The notes beneath the pieces were generated by a model. The model did not search any database. It had not been told where the DNA came from and was given only the letters and a program-made list of their open reading frames with translations. A program made the position numbers and the translations under genes. Positions 26,485-35,936 of a DNA stretch of 64,000 bases are shown here, piece after piece. Source of the DNA: Pseudofrankia coriaricola (lineage in GTDB: Bacteria > Actinomycetota > Actinomycetes > Frankiales > Frankiaceae). Positions within the stretch are counted from its first letter, which is position 1. The number at the start of each line of letters is the position of its first letter. The stretch lies in NCBI RefSeq assembly GCF_001854805.1, contig NZ_MBLO01000266.1, positions 52,506 through 116,505 on the forward strand, read 5' to 3'.

Positions 26485-26652
26485 CAGGTTGGCATCGTCG
26501 ATGCAGGATTGGCCGCCACGACCATTTCACCAACATTTTACCCGGCGACAGCGCCTTGTAGGTCTCCGGAGAGTCCCTGCGATGCGCCAGGGAGGCGGGG
26601 CAACATTCGCGGATCATGAGTCGTCACGCTGCATCGGGTCTTCAAGGGGGTT

Positions 26653-26865
26653 ATGGGTCTTAGCCGGCTCGAATGGAAGAAGGACCCAGAAAACTGCATG
26701 GAAATGTGCCCGGCGCTGCACGAGGTCGGCGAGCGCGTGAAGGACATGAACGCCGATGGTGTTCTCTCGTCGTTGGCTTTCCCTGCTCTTCCGGATTCTC
26801 ACGGAACTCGGGCTCGATGTTCGCAAAGGTGGACGGCATCAACGGGACAGCCAATGCGATGACGA
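26653..26865 (+). pseudogene. Amidohydrolase-2 remnant
   Basis: About 70 codons read as an internal piece of an amidohydrolase-2 protein: CPALHEVGERVKDMNADGV followed by LAFPALP. After a frameshift, SGSMFAKVDGIN continues the pattern. The metal-binding N-terminus and all later ligands are absent. It lies between copy 5 of the 33-bp element and the SDR gene, where an intact amidohydrolase gene may once have stood. Confidence 0.5.
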
Positions 26866-26921
26866 ATATCACCGTACCGCCGGGGCGTGGAGGTGGTGAA
26901 CGTCGAGAGGGGAGCGAGCCG

Positions 26922-27806
26922 ATGTCGAATCCCGATCAGGTCAAGGTTCAACGCGATATCGTGGTCATCATCGGTGCCGGAGGGCTGGGCCTCGCCGCCG
27001 CCCGCAGGCTCGGAGTTGGCCGCCACCTCATGGTGGCCGACCTGCCCGGCGATCGCCTCGACCTCGCCGCGGAAGTACTGAGGTCGGCCGGGCACGAATT
27101 CACCGCCTGGCCAACCGACGCGTCTGATCCCATCGCGGTGTCCTCCCTGGCATCCGAGGCTGCCCGCCACGGCCCGATCCGTACGATCGTCCACACCGCG
27201 GGCATCTCACCGACTCAAGCGCGCGGTGGGGCCGCCGACGTATTCAGGGTCAACCTCTACGGCACCGCCCTCGTGCTTGACGCATTCCTCCCTACCGCAC
27301 AGCATGGCACCGTCATCGCCTGCATCGCAAGTCAGGGTGGCTATCGTAACGCGGTATCCGCCGAGACCGAGCGGCTCCTCGCGCACACGCCTACCGAGCA
27401 TCTTCTCGAACTCAAGGCCCTCGACCCCTCCAATTTCACGGCGGCTGAAGCGTATGCGGTCAGCAAGCGCGCTACCCATGTACGGGTTGCGGCGCAATCC
27501 ATCCAATGGGCGGCTCGCGGCGCCCGAGCTGTGACTGTGAGCCCCGGATTCACCGTCACCCCCCAGTCAATGCTTGAACTCGATGGGCCAAATGGTGACC
27601 TCATCAGGAATACGCTGCTGGCGAGGCCGGGAGCCCGTCTGGGCACGCCCGACGACATCGCAGCAGTCATCGAGTTCGTCACTGGCCCGGCCGCATCCTT
27701 CATCAACGGGACCGACATCCTGGCCGACGGCGGAGCCATCGCCTACCAGCGATGGAGCGACCCGACGGGCGAAAGCTCCTACTTCTCCACGCGTAGACCT
27801 GTGTGA
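26922..27806 (+). CDS. Short-chain dehydrogenase/reductase
   Basis: 294 residues; the ATG has GAGAGGGGAG upstream. The cofactor motif is VVIIGAGGLGLAAARRL (residues about 13-29), a variant of TGxxxGxG. HTAGIS replaces NNAG. The catalytic Tyr-Lys is in AEAYAVSKRATHV near residue 190. The C-terminal FINGTDILADGGAI is standard. Compared with common SDRs it has an insertion around residues 150-175 (ETERLLAHTPTEHLLEL). Cytoplasmic NAD(P)-dependent alcohol/ketone conversion is expected. Copy 5 of the 33-bp element is its likely promoter. Confidence 0.87.
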   Translation: MSNPDQVKVQRDIVVIIGAGGLGLAAARRLGVGRHLMVADLPGDRLDLAAEVLRSAGHEFTAWPTDASDPIAVSSLASEAARHGPIRTIVHTAGISPTQARGGAADVFRVNLYGTALVLDAFLPTAQHGTVIACIASQGGYRNAVSAETERLLAHTPTEHLLELKALDPSNFTAAEAYAVSKRATHVRVAAQSIQWAARGARAVTVSPGFTVTPQSMLELDGPNGDLIRNTLLARPGARLGTPDDIAAVIEFVTGPAASFINGTDILADGGAIAYQRWSDPTGESSYFSTRRPV

Positions 27807-28267
27807 CTGCCGAACTCGGACCGAGTGGCCTCCACAACTCGGTGACGTCGAAGTGCGGCCCGCGTAGGCCGGATCTTGTCCTCGACTGGAAAGGCTGGGG
27901 GACGACTCATCACGATTCATCGCGATCTCCTTGGGCTATGGGCCAACAAACCCCTGTGCCAAAGATCCTGACGCACAACACGTCTCTCCTGACCAACCTG
28001 GTCAAACACAGCATCGACGGGCCCGGCGCGCTCACCGCCAGCCGCCTCATGCGGATGCGGTACCGCTCACGGCTGCTCGCCGGGTGCATCGTCAGGACCG
28101 GCCTGGATCTCGTACCACCCTAACCTAAGCCTTTACAGGTCTCGAGCGGCCAGAGCATTTGTCGACGACGACCCTGCGCCCCCGAGCCCGCGCAGAGATG
28201 AGCATGTTCTGAAACAACTCTCCGATTCCAGGGCAGGAGGAGACGGCTTGTGCGGACCAGTCTCGGC
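27807..28267. other. Intergenic stretch without a recognised gene
   Basis: A frame at 27938-28123 encodes 61 residues (begins MGQQTPVPKILTHN) but has no family resemblance I recognise and no clear ribosome site. It may be a transposon or gene fragment. Nothing else is supported here. Confidence 0.35.
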
Positions 28268-28301
28268 GTTATACCAAACTGTTACGTCGCCGGATGTTGA
28301 C
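28268..28301 (+). promoter_or_regulatory. 33-bp operator-promoter element, copy 6
   Basis: GTTATACCAAACTGTT, then a spacer with one extra base, GCCGGAT and GTTGAC. TTGACC (28297-28302) and TAGATT (28321-28326) with an 18-base spacer form the best promoter of the set. The amidohydrolase gene starts 184 bases after the element, with GGAGGAG before its ATG. Confidence 0.68.
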
Positions 28302-28484
28302 CTGGCCACACTCGCGTGCCTAGATTGGGCAGGTCGGTATGGGTCCAGCGGGGTGATTCGGCAGCACGCGGCGGAGAGCTAGAAGAATTTATCATCGAGA
28401 ATGACGGGCTCCTCTCCGTAGCCTCCAGCTATCTAGCAGACGTAATCGAGCCACGTCGCCGGCTAAAATCCCGGAGGAGTTTTC

Positions 28485-29822
28485 ATGTCGAACACAACCT
28501 CGCCAGCCTCGTCAACCGATCGCGTCCTGATGATCTCGTCTGACGGTCATGCGACCGCCCGCATGCATGAGTATCGTCCGTATCTGTCGGCCGCACTTCG
28601 CGAGGAGTTCGACCGCTTCCTCGAGATCTATAAGGAGAAGGGCGCTCGCATCAACGAGGAAGCATCGATGTCGAAGAACTTCGACGCGGAGTTCGTTGAG
28701 CTGTGGAAGCGGAACGTGATCGAGCCGGGTCGCCTCGAGGGCACTTGGGACATCAAGGCACGCTTTACTGAGATGGAACGCGCCGGGCTAGCCGCCGAGG
28801 TGATCTTTCCCGACTTCGGCATTCCGTTCGAGCTCTACAACCCGCTCGTGCGGGCGCTCGTCGGGTACCGGTTGACTTACGAGCAGGTCGTCGGTTCCTA
28901 TCAGGCATTCAACCGTTGGCTTTCGGAGTGGGTTTCTGAGGCACCCCACCGCTTCGCAGGCATGGCGCTTGTGTCGTTCGCCGATGTCGACGCCGCGATG
29001 GCCGAGATCCGTTGGGCCAAGGAGCACGGTCTCAAGGGCATTCTCCTCGGCAAGTTCAGCGCGGAGGTCCCGGTGTTCCACCCGAAGTACGAACCGATCT
29101 GGTCATTGCTGGAAGAACTGAATATGCCGGTCAATGTCCACACAGCTGTGTCCGGTACGTTCGACTCCGCCATGCTCCCGAGTAGCGACAGCGAACTGTT
29201 CCCGAAGCCGACGCCGCTCCCGCACCCCACGACGGCCGCCGCCCTCATGTCTAAGACGGTGTTCTACGCGGCGCACCAGTTGCTCATGCAGTTCATCTGG
29301 GGAGGCGTGCTGGAGAACCACCCCAAGCTCCAGATCGTCCTGACCGAGACCGGCTCGGCTTGGCTCGCCGGACTCCTTAAGAACATGGATTACACCTGGG
29401 ACGGCGCCTTCACACCCCGCGCGGTGAAGGATTTCCTCCCGATTCCGCCATCTGAGTATGTGCGCCGCCAGGTCCACCTCGGTTCGTCGGTCTTCTCCCG
29501 TGCGGAGATGGAGAACCGCCACCAGATCGGCATCGAGCACATGACGCTCGGGATGGACTTTCCCCATCCGGAGGGCACTTGGGGCATGGGTCCGGGCCAC
29601 ATCGAGTACCTCAACGCCACCATTGGCGCTGCAGGCGTCACGCCTGACGAGGCCCGCGTGATTGTTGGAGCCAACGCGGTGGACCTCTGGGGCTTCGACG
29701 TCGCGAAGTTGCAGCCGTTCGTCGACGCTCATGGCCCGACCATGGAGCAGATCCTGAGGGTGCCCGAGGTTGATCACTTCCCGCGCGGCGACGTGCACAA
29801 GCCGTTCGGCGATCCGCGGTAG
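28485..29822 (+). CDS. Amidohydrolase-2 family protein
   Basis: 445 residues with GGAGGAG eight bases before the ATG. The first metal motif is ISSDGHATARM near residue 17; other ligand segments are VNVHTAVSG (His) and LGMDFPHPEGTWG (Asp), with TETGSAWLAGLL in the barrel. Length and the long N-terminal insertion put it in the group often annotated as predicted metal-dependent hydrolase or decarboxylase of aromatic or terpenoid pathways. Driven by copy 6 of the 33-bp element. Substrate unknown. Confidence 0.85.
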   Translation: MSNTTSPASSTDRVLMISSDGHATARMHEYRPYLSAALREEFDRFLEIYKEKGARINEEASMSKNFDAEFVELWKRNVIEPGRLEGTWDIKARFTEMERAGLAAEVIFPDFGIPFELYNPLVRALVGYRLTYEQVVGSYQAFNRWLSEWVSEAPHRFAGMALVSFADVDAAMAEIRWAKEHGLKGILLGKFSAEVPVFHPKYEPIWSLLEELNMPVNVHTAVSGTFDSAMLPSSDSELFPKPTPLPHPTTAAALMSKTVFYAAHQLLMQFIWGGVLENHPKLQIVLTETGSAWLAGLLKNMDYTWDGAFTPRAVKDFLPIPPSEYVRRQVHLGSSVFSRAEMENRHQIGIEHMTLGMDFPHPEGTWGMGPGHIEYLNATIGAAGVTPDEARVIVGANAVDLWGFDVAKLQPFVDAHGPTMEQILRVPEVDHFPRGDVHKPFGDPR

Positions 29823-29837
29823 CGACCTCGATCGTCA

Positions 29838-29867
29838 CCGGCCGGCTGTGCCTGCGGGCGCGGCCGG
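29838..29867 (+). terminator. Short GC hairpin after the amidohydrolase
   Basis: CCGGCCG and CGGCCGG, seven-base arms with a 16-base loop, begin 15 bases after the stop. Position suggests a terminator. Confidence 0.35.
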
Positions 29868-30164
29868 ATCTCTGACCGAGGGGTGGCCTCGGCGGCGCGC
29901 AGGCGCCGTCGAGACCGCCGAGTCCAATCGCTTTCCAGGGCCTGAATTGCGCTGGACAGCTCCGCCTGGGAGACGTGAAGCCTGACTTCCGCCAAATTAG
30001 TCGTCCAGCGCCCGGGCTGGAAGTCGAGGAAGACCCGCCGGTCCTTGGCCGCCACCCTGTCCGACCTGATCTTGAAGACAACGAAGCCGCCGAGGTCCTC
30101 TTCCGTCACCTTGGCATCGGCGTACGCGCCGCTCATGTGGCCGGTCATGGCGATCACGGCCGCC

Positions 30165-30254
30165 TCACGCGCCGCGACCAGCTTCTTCCATCCTTTCCAG
30201 GGTGATGATCCCGATGGCGTCGTCGACCTCGAACTGGACATGTTCGAACTGCAT
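30165..30254 (-). pseudogene. Crotonase N-terminal remnant
   Basis: An ATG with a GGAGG ribosome site begins a 29-codon frame, MQFEHVQFEVDDAIGIITLE, the standard first strands of a crotonase, then runs into a stop. Downstream to about 29880 another frame (LVAAREAAVIAMTGHMSG...) is open but I do not recognise it. The body of the enzyme is lost. It would have been the second gene after the amidohydrolase at 30297. Confidence 0.55.
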
Positions 30255-30296
30255 GCGTTCCTCCGCTGAATTGAGGAGCTCGGCCGCGGTGCAACG

Positions 30297-31511
30297 TCAG
30301 GCGGCAGGGTCGAGACGCATGATCCGGGCGATGTTGCCACCCATGATCTTTTCAACGTCCGATTGCGGCAGCCCAGGCGGCAGGCGGTCGAGGTAGCTGA
30401 GGGGCTCGGCGAGGCCCTCGGCATGCGGGTAGTCCGATCCGAACATGACGTGGTCGATCCCGAGGACGTGAATAAGCTGCTCGACGTTGTCCTCGTGGAA
30501 GGGATTGACGTAGATGTTGCGCGTGAAGGCCTTGACGGGGTCCTCATCGAAGTCTCGCGGCATCTTCCGGTGGACGTCCTCGAGGTGTTCGAGGAAGGGT
30601 GTCACCCACTCGCCGCCGTTTTCGATGGAGGCGATGCGGAGCGTGGGGAAGCGGGTCAGGGCGCCGTGGCAGGTCAGTGCCGCCATGGTGTCCTCGATCG
30701 CCCGCTTCCCGGACGTGAGCCACCGGAACGGGTCGGGCTTGAAGGGCTGGAATTCCCGCAGGCCCGTCCAGTCTGCCTGGTACCTGGAGTAGCCACTGTC
30801 CGAGGCATGCATGCATACGAGGAGGTCGGCATCCACGACGGCACGCCAGAACGGGTCGAACTCCTCGAACCCGAACGACCGCGAGCCCCGGTACCCGGGC
30901 ACGGGGGCCGGGCGGATCAGGACGGTCTTCGCGCCGCGCTCCAGCACCCACTCGAGCTCCTCGATCGCCTTGTCCACGATCGGCAGGGTGATCACTGGTG
31001 CCGGGAAGATTCGGTTTTCGTAGTTGAACGACCACTCCTCGTGCATCCACTCGTTAAGCGAGTGGATCACGGCATGGATGAGTTCGGGATCATCCCTCAG
31101 TCGATCTTCGAGGAGGCTCGCGAGCGTCGGGAAGATCAAGGCTCGGTCCACTCCCTGCTCGTCCATGAGCTTGAGGCGAGGTGCCGGCTCGTGGAAGGCC
31201 GGGATGCTCCGCATCGGCTTGCCCAGGATTTCCCGGTACGGCTTCCCCTCCGGGTTCCCGATGCGGAAGAAGTCCTCCTGTGCGCCGGGGCGGGCGACGA
31301 CCTCGAAGGTGGGGTTCGGGATGAACTCGCTGATCAGGCCTCGGATCGCGATCTTGGTCCGGCCGCGCACGTCGACGTAGTCGACCGCGCTCCGATAGCG
31401 GTCGGGCAGGTGGCGGGTAAGGGCGTCCCGCGTCTCGTACATGTGGTTGTCGGCGTCGAAGACGGGGAACCTGCTCCTGCGTTCCATGCCCTTGACGCTA
31501 GCGTCATTCAA
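30297..31511 (-). CDS. Amidohydrolase-2 (ACMSD-like) TIM-barrel protein
   Basis: 404 residues. Metal segments: FDADNHMYET near residue 19, VCMHASDSGYSRY (His) and VMFGSDYPHAEGLAEP (Asp) near residue 370. It is a paralogue of the protein at 18523-19722, with the same start motif and C-terminus. The ATG at 31511 is kept; an ATG eight codons later (31487) is possible. A -10-like TATAGT (31543-31538) overlaps a 14-base palindrome immediately upstream, so expression is probably repressor-controlled. Hydrolase or decarboxylase; substrate unknown. Confidence 0.85.
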   Translation of the reverse strand: MNDASVKGMERRSRFPVFDADNHMYETRDALTRHLPDRYRSAVDYVDVRGRTKIAIRGLISEFIPNPTFEVVARPGAQEDFFRIGNPEGKPYREILGKPMRSIPAFHEPAPRLKLMDEQGVDRALIFPTLASLLEDRLRDDPELIHAVIHSLNEWMHEEWSFNYENRIFPAPVITLPIVDKAIEELEWVLERGAKTVLIRPAPVPGYRGSRSFGFEEFDPFWRAVVDADLLVCMHASDSGYSRYQADWTGLREFQPFKPDPFRWLTSGKRAIEDTMAALTCHGALTRFPTLRIASIENGGEWVTPFLEHLEDVHRKMPRDFDEDPVKAFTRNIYVNPFHEDNVEQLIHVLGIDHVMFGSDYPHAEGLAEPLSYLDRLPPGLPQSDVEKIMGGNIARIMRLDPAA

Positions 31512-31525
31512 CCCGATGGTAAACG

Positions 31526-31539
31526 GTACGGTACCGTAC
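31526..31539. promoter_or_regulatory. 14-bp palindromic operator GTACGGTACCGTAC
   Basis: A perfect palindrome between the leftward amidohydrolase and the rightward P450 gene. It overlaps the TATAGT -10 of the leftward gene. TetR-type repressors bind sites of this form, but no intact TetR gene is adjacent. Confidence 0.5.
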
Positions 31540-31761
31540 TATACGCTGGCCGGACGGAGGATCGATCATGGTCGCGGCCCACGGTGCGGCGAGGACCAAC
31601 CTCGGCGTCGGGGCCACGGCTGGCCTTGGCGCGGCTGTCGGAGGTGGTGTGCTCCGGCCAGTGGGGCCGCGGTTCGCGCTCGGTGCGGCCGGGTCGTGCG
31701 GTATCTGATGCCTCCGGTCTTGCGCCTGGTCGCAGCGTCGATCATCGAGGAGCTGTGAAAC

Positions 31762-32964
31762 GTGACCATCACCACCAGCGGCAGGGGCGTTTACTACGAC
31801 CCGTACGACTTCGAGATCGACGCCGACCCGTACCCGGTGTGGAAGCGCATGCGGGACACCGCACCGCTCTACCGGAACGAGACGCACGACTTCTCCGCGC
31901 TCAGCCGCTTCGCTGACGTCGATCGGGCGCTGAGCGACTGGGAGACCTACCGCTCAGGGCGCGGCTCGATTCTCGAGCTCATCCAGGCCAACGTCGAGCT
32001 CCCAGCAGGCATCGTCTTGTTCGAGGACCCGCCGATCCATGACGTGCACCGCGGCCTGCTGGCGCGGGTGTTCACGCCGAGAAAGATGATGGCGCTCGAG
32101 CCCAAGATCCGCGAGTTCTGCGCCGCCACCCTCGACCCGCTCGTCGGTTCGGGCCGCTTCGACTTCATCGCCGACCTCGGCGGTGTGATGCCGATGCGGG
32201 TCATCGGCCTGCTGCTCGGCATCCCCGAACAGGACCAGGCCGCTATCAAGGAGCGGATCGACGGGCACCTTCGCCTGGAGGAGGGCAAGGAGAGCACCGT
32301 CGCCGACGATCCGGCTTCCTTTGCTGAGCTGTTCGGCGACTACATCGACTGGCGAGTGAAGAACCCGTCGGACGACCTGATGACGGTGCTGTTGACCATC
32401 GAGTTCGAGGACGAGACCGGTGCGACACGGACGCTCACCCGCGAGGAGGTCCTCACCTACGTCTCGATGCTCGCCGGCGCGGGCAATGAGACGACCGCCC
32501 GGCTTATCGGCTGGACCGGCAAGGTCCTGGCCGAGCACCCTGCCGCCCGGCGGGAGATCGCCTCGGACCGCTCGTTGGTGCCGAAAGCAATCGAGGAAAT
32601 CCTCCGCTTCGAGCCGCCCTCGCCGGTCCAGGCGAGGTACGTCGCCCGCGAGGTCGAGCACTACGGCCAGAAGGTCCCAGAGGGCAGCGTCATGCTGCTG
32701 CTCAACGGCTCGGCCAACCGCGACGACCGCCGGTTCCCTGACGGTGACAGCTTCGACATTCACCGCCCGAACGGCCGTCACCTGAGTTTCGGCTACGGTC
32801 TCCACTTCTGTCTGGGCGCCGCGCTGGCCCGACTCGAAGGCCAGGTGGCCCTGGACGAGGTACTCAAGCGCTGGCCCGACTGGGAGATCGACTACGAGCA
32901 CGCCGTCCAGGCGCGTACCTCGACGGTGCGCGGCTGGGAACAGCTGCCCGTCTTCACGTCGTGA
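31762..32964 (+). CDS. Cytochrome P450
   Basis: A complete 400-residue bacterial class I P450: I-helix AGAGNETTARL (oxygen-binding Thr) near residue 237, ExxR in EEILRFEP near residue 278, and heme loop FGYGLHFCLGAALAR with the cysteine ligand near residue 350. Start is GTG with GAGGAG upstream. It needs a ferredoxin and reductase; neither is adjacent, though ferredoxins occur elsewhere in the window. Divergent from the amidohydrolase with a shared palindrome between them, so the two may be co-regulated. It probably hydroxylates a hydrophobic substrate of this catabolic region. Confidence 0.9.
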   Translation: MTITTSGRGVYYDPYDFEIDADPYPVWKRMRDTAPLYRNETHDFSALSRFADVDRALSDWETYRSGRGSILELIQANVELPAGIVLFEDPPIHDVHRGLLARVFTPRKMMALEPKIREFCAATLDPLVGSGRFDFIADLGGVMPMRVIGLLLGIPEQDQAAIKERIDGHLRLEEGKESTVADDPASFAELFGDYIDWRVKNPSDDLMTVLLTIEFEDETGATRTLTREEVLTYVSMLAGAGNETTARLIGWTGKVLAEHPAARREIASDRSLVPKAIEEILRFEPPSPVQARYVAREVEHYGQKVPEGSVMLLLNGSANRDDRRFPDGDSFDIHRPNGRHLSFGYGLHFCLGAALARLEGQVALDEVLKRWPDWEIDYEHAVQARTSTVRGWEQLPVFTS

Positions 32965-33124
32965 GAGGGCCATCCATGCAGGCGGAATGGCGTAAGCGCA
33001 ACGGGGCGACCGGCATCGGCACTGTTTGGTGCAGCACCACGACGTGTGCATTTCCTTGTCGCGGGCCGTACGGGCCCGACGTGGGTGCGTCGTCCCTGTC
33101 AGCGACGTCGGGAGTAGGTGAGCG

Positions 33125-34261
33125 GTGCGTCTGGTGTTGAGCTCCGATCAGGCGTTCTTCCGGGACACGACGGCGAAGTTCCTGACCGAGCAGGCGCCGG
33201 TCGGTGAGCTGCGGCGGCTTCGTCACGATCCGGCCGGGTTCGACGGTGAGTACTGGCGCCAGGGCGCGCAGCTGGGCTGGACGTCGCTGCTGGTCGGTGA
33301 GGAGCACGGTGGCGGCTCGATAAGCGGAGACGGCCTGGTTGACCTGACGTTGGTGGCCGACACGTTCGGGCGGCACGCCGCGCCGGGGCCGCTGGCCGCT
33401 GCCAACGTCGTCGCCGCGGCGCTGAGCCGGGCCGGCGACGCGCACGCGGACGTCGTGGCCGACCTGGTATCGGGGACGGCCCTGGCCTCATGGTGTGTCG
33501 CGGAACCCCGTCCCCACAACCGGCTCGGTTCGGTGAGACTGCGGGTGCGTGTAGAGGGCGGCGACGTCGTGGTGAACGGCGCCAAGCGGCCGGTCGAGTC
33601 CGCAGCGCAGGCATCGCACCTGCTGGTGACGGGACGCACCGGGGAGGGACTGACCCAGGTCCTGGTACCCGCGGTGGCCCCGGGGGTGTCGATCGTGCCC
33701 CTGCACACGGTGGATCTGACCCGCCGCTTCTTCGCGGTCACCTTCGACGACGTACGCGTCCCCGTTGAACGGGTCGTCGGTGAGATCGGCGGCGCGGACG
33801 CCGAGGTGGAGCACCAGCGTCAGCTCGCGGCGGTAGTGGGAACCGCCGAGGCGGTCGGGGCCATGCAGGCCGCCTTCGAACTGACCGTCCAGTGGGCCTT
33901 CGACCGCTACTCGTTCGGCCGCCCCCTCGCCTCCTACCAGGCCCTCAAGCACCGCTTCGCCGATATGAAGGCCTGGCTGGAGGCCAGCAACGCCGTCAGC
34001 GACGCCGCCGCCGCGGCCGTCGGCGCCGGATCCCCCGAGGCCGGCGCACTCGTGAGCGTCGCCAAGGCGTACATCGGTGACTACGGCAGCCGACTTCTCC
34101 AGGACTGCGTGCAGCTCCACGGCGGGATCGGCCTCACCTTCGAGCATGACCTGCACCTGTTCCTGCGCCGCCACACCGTCAACCGGGCGCTCGACGGCAC
34201 CCCCGCCGACCACCGCCAACGCCTCGCCGACCTCGTCGAACAGCGAGAGGACGCCGCATGA
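33125..34261 (+). CDS. Acyl-CoA dehydrogenase, small partner subunit
   Basis: 378 residues, GTG start. The FAD loop is degenerate (CVAEPRPHNRLGS), whereas the helix DRYSFGRPLASYQALKHRFADMK and the end ISFEHDLH-type segment (GGIGLTFEHDLHLFLRRH) are typical of small FadE subunits of heterotetramers. It overlaps the next dehydrogenase by ATGA. The pair is the second intact one in the window and the same architecture as the degenerated one at 6361-7877. Confidence 0.85.
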   Translation: MRLVLSSDQAFFRDTTAKFLTEQAPVGELRRLRHDPAGFDGEYWRQGAQLGWTSLLVGEEHGGGSISGDGLVDLTLVADTFGRHAAPGPLAAANVVAAALSRAGDAHADVVADLVSGTALASWCVAEPRPHNRLGSVRLRVRVEGGDVVVNGAKRPVESAAQASHLLVTGRTGEGLTQVLVPAVAPGVSIVPLHTVDLTRRFFAVTFDDVRVPVERVVGEIGGADAEVEHQRQLAAVVGTAEAVGAMQAAFELTVQWAFDRYSFGRPLASYQALKHRFADMKAWLEASNAVSDAAAAAVGAGSPEAGALVSVAKAYIGDYGSRLLQDCVQLHGGIGLTFEHDLHLFLRRHTVNRALDGTPADHRQRLADLVEQREDAA

Positions 34262-35532
34262 CTACCCAGGACACCGGCGAGGTAGAGGACCTCGACGGCT
34301 TCCGGCAGCGGGCCCGCGCCTTCGTCCGCGTCAACCTCCGCCCGGCGGACCCGGCCGTGGTGTCGGCCCGGCTCATGCTGCCCGAGGAGGAGACGCTCGC
34401 CGCCGTCGCCCGCGAACGCGAGCTGCAGCGCATGCTGTTCGACGCCGGCCTGGCTGGGATCTGCGTCCCTCGCGAGTACGGCGGCCAGGGCCTCACTCCC
34501 GACCACCAGCAGGTCCTCAACTCTGAGCTCGCCGGCTACGAGTACCCGATGCGCCTGCAGATCCCGACGTTCGTGCCCTGTGCCGCGGTGCTGTTCGACC
34601 GCGGCACCGAGGAGCAGAAGCAACGCCATCTCCCCGCCATCCTCAAGGGTGACGAGCTGTGGGTGCAGTTCCTGTCCGAGCCGAGCGGTGGCTCCGACAT
34701 GGCCGGCGCGCTCACCAACGCCGTCCGCGACGGCGATGAATGGGTCCTGAACGGCTCCAAGCTGTGGACCACCAACGCCTCGTGGTCCGACTGGGCGCTG
34801 TGCCTGGCGCGCACGAACTGGGACGTCCCCAAACACCGTGGTCTGACCGTGTTCATGCTCCCCATCCGCCAGCCCGGCATTGAGATCCGCCCCATCGAGA
34901 TGCTCAACGGCAGCAAGGAGTTCTGCCAGGAGTTCCTCACCGACGTCCGCGTCCCCGACAGCCACCGCGTCGGCGACGTCGACGACGGCTGGAGCGTCTG
35001 CATCCGCTGGATGTTCCACGAGCGGATGCTCTTCAACTCGCCCCTGCTCACCATCCCCGCCGGCGCTGCCCCCGGGAGTGTCGTCAGCCCGACGTCGATG
35101 CGCGACATCGCCCGCGACGCCGCCCGCCTCCAGGATCCGGCCGCCCGCGACCTGGTCGGCGAGGCCTACATGCTCACGGTCGCGAAGGGAGAGCTCGAAC
35201 GGCGACTGCGTGAGGGCATCGCCGCCGGAGTACTGTCCGACCAGGCTGCCGCTATCGGCCGCGTGTTCGGAGCACTCGTCTCGACCCGCACCACCGACAT
35301 CGCCTTCGAGCTCGCCGGTGACACCGGCGTGGCGTGGGCCAACGACGACGGCACGCTGGCGAACCGCGGCACCGACTTCCTCATGCGCCAGGCGGGCTGC
35401 ATCGGCGGCGGCACCGCCGAGATGGCCCGCAACGTCATCAGCGAACGCGTCCTCGGCATGCCCCGGGAACCCGCCGCCGACCGCGGTATCGCTTTCCGCG
35501 ACGCGCCCCGCAGCCACTCGGCCCGCACATGA
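34258..35532 (+). CDS. Acyl-CoA dehydrogenase, large partner subunit
   Basis: 424 residues with FLSEPSGGSDMAGALT (FAD loop, residue about 140), KLWTTNASWSDWAL, and C-terminal CIGGGTAEMARNVISERVLGMPRE. It resembles the large, FAD-complete subunit, and is similar in layout to the enzyme at 6361-7587. It likely forms an alpha2beta2 enzyme with the upstream gene, oxidising a bulky acyl-CoA. Confidence 0.88.
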   Translation: MTTQDTGEVEDLDGFRQRARAFVRVNLRPADPAVVSARLMLPEEETLAAVARERELQRMLFDAGLAGICVPREYGGQGLTPDHQQVLNSELAGYEYPMRLQIPTFVPCAAVLFDRGTEEQKQRHLPAILKGDELWVQFLSEPSGGSDMAGALTNAVRDGDEWVLNGSKLWTTNASWSDWALCLARTNWDVPKHRGLTVFMLPIRQPGIEIRPIEMLNGSKEFCQEFLTDVRVPDSHRVGDVDDGWSVCIRWMFHERMLFNSPLLTIPAGAAPGSVVSPTSMRDIARDAARLQDPAARDLVGEAYMLTVAKGELERRLREGIAAGVLSDQAAAIGRVFGALVSTRTTDIAFELAGDTGVAWANDDGTLANRGTDFLMRQAGCIGGGTAEMARNVISERVLGMPREPAADRGIAFRDAPRSHSART

Positions 35533-35699
35533 GACATCCCGCGCCCCGATCGGCGTCCCTTCAGCCTCCACATTGCTACGATCCGGTTTCGCAACCGTGA
35601 GGGATGTCCGTGACGCCTTCCGAGGACCATTTCGAGCGCGCCTTGGAAGACCCCATCTTCCGTACCACCGTCGACGTCAACCACCTCAACCGTTCCGAC

Positions 35700-35926
35700 A
35701 TGGCCCCGCTTACCTGTCGTTCGCCACGTTCGATACCACGATGGGCGACCCGCTCGAAGCTGGATCCGGCCTCACGCATCCCGAGGACCTCGAGGTCCGG
35801 CCCTTCGTCGACCTGGTGACGTCGCTGCCCATCTGTCGGCGCGTCGTCGACCACCCGCCGGAGCGCGTGGATGTCGAGCCCGTCGTCGATGCCGTTTTCG
35901 CCGCATTCAACCGGGTCCCAACCTAA
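35700..35926 (+). pseudogene. TetR-family regulator C-terminal remnant
   Basis: The last 45 codons (EDLEVRPFVDLVTSLPICRR...VDAVFAAFNR) align by eye with the C-terminus of the intact TetR at 40668-41291 (DDLDVRLFVDFVMAPFIYQR...VALSGFNR). The helix-turn-helix half is missing and no start is credible. Its stop lies inside the ribosome site of the DapA-like gene. It may be the lost local repressor of this operon. Confidence 0.6.
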
Positions 35927-35936
35927 GGAGGAGACG

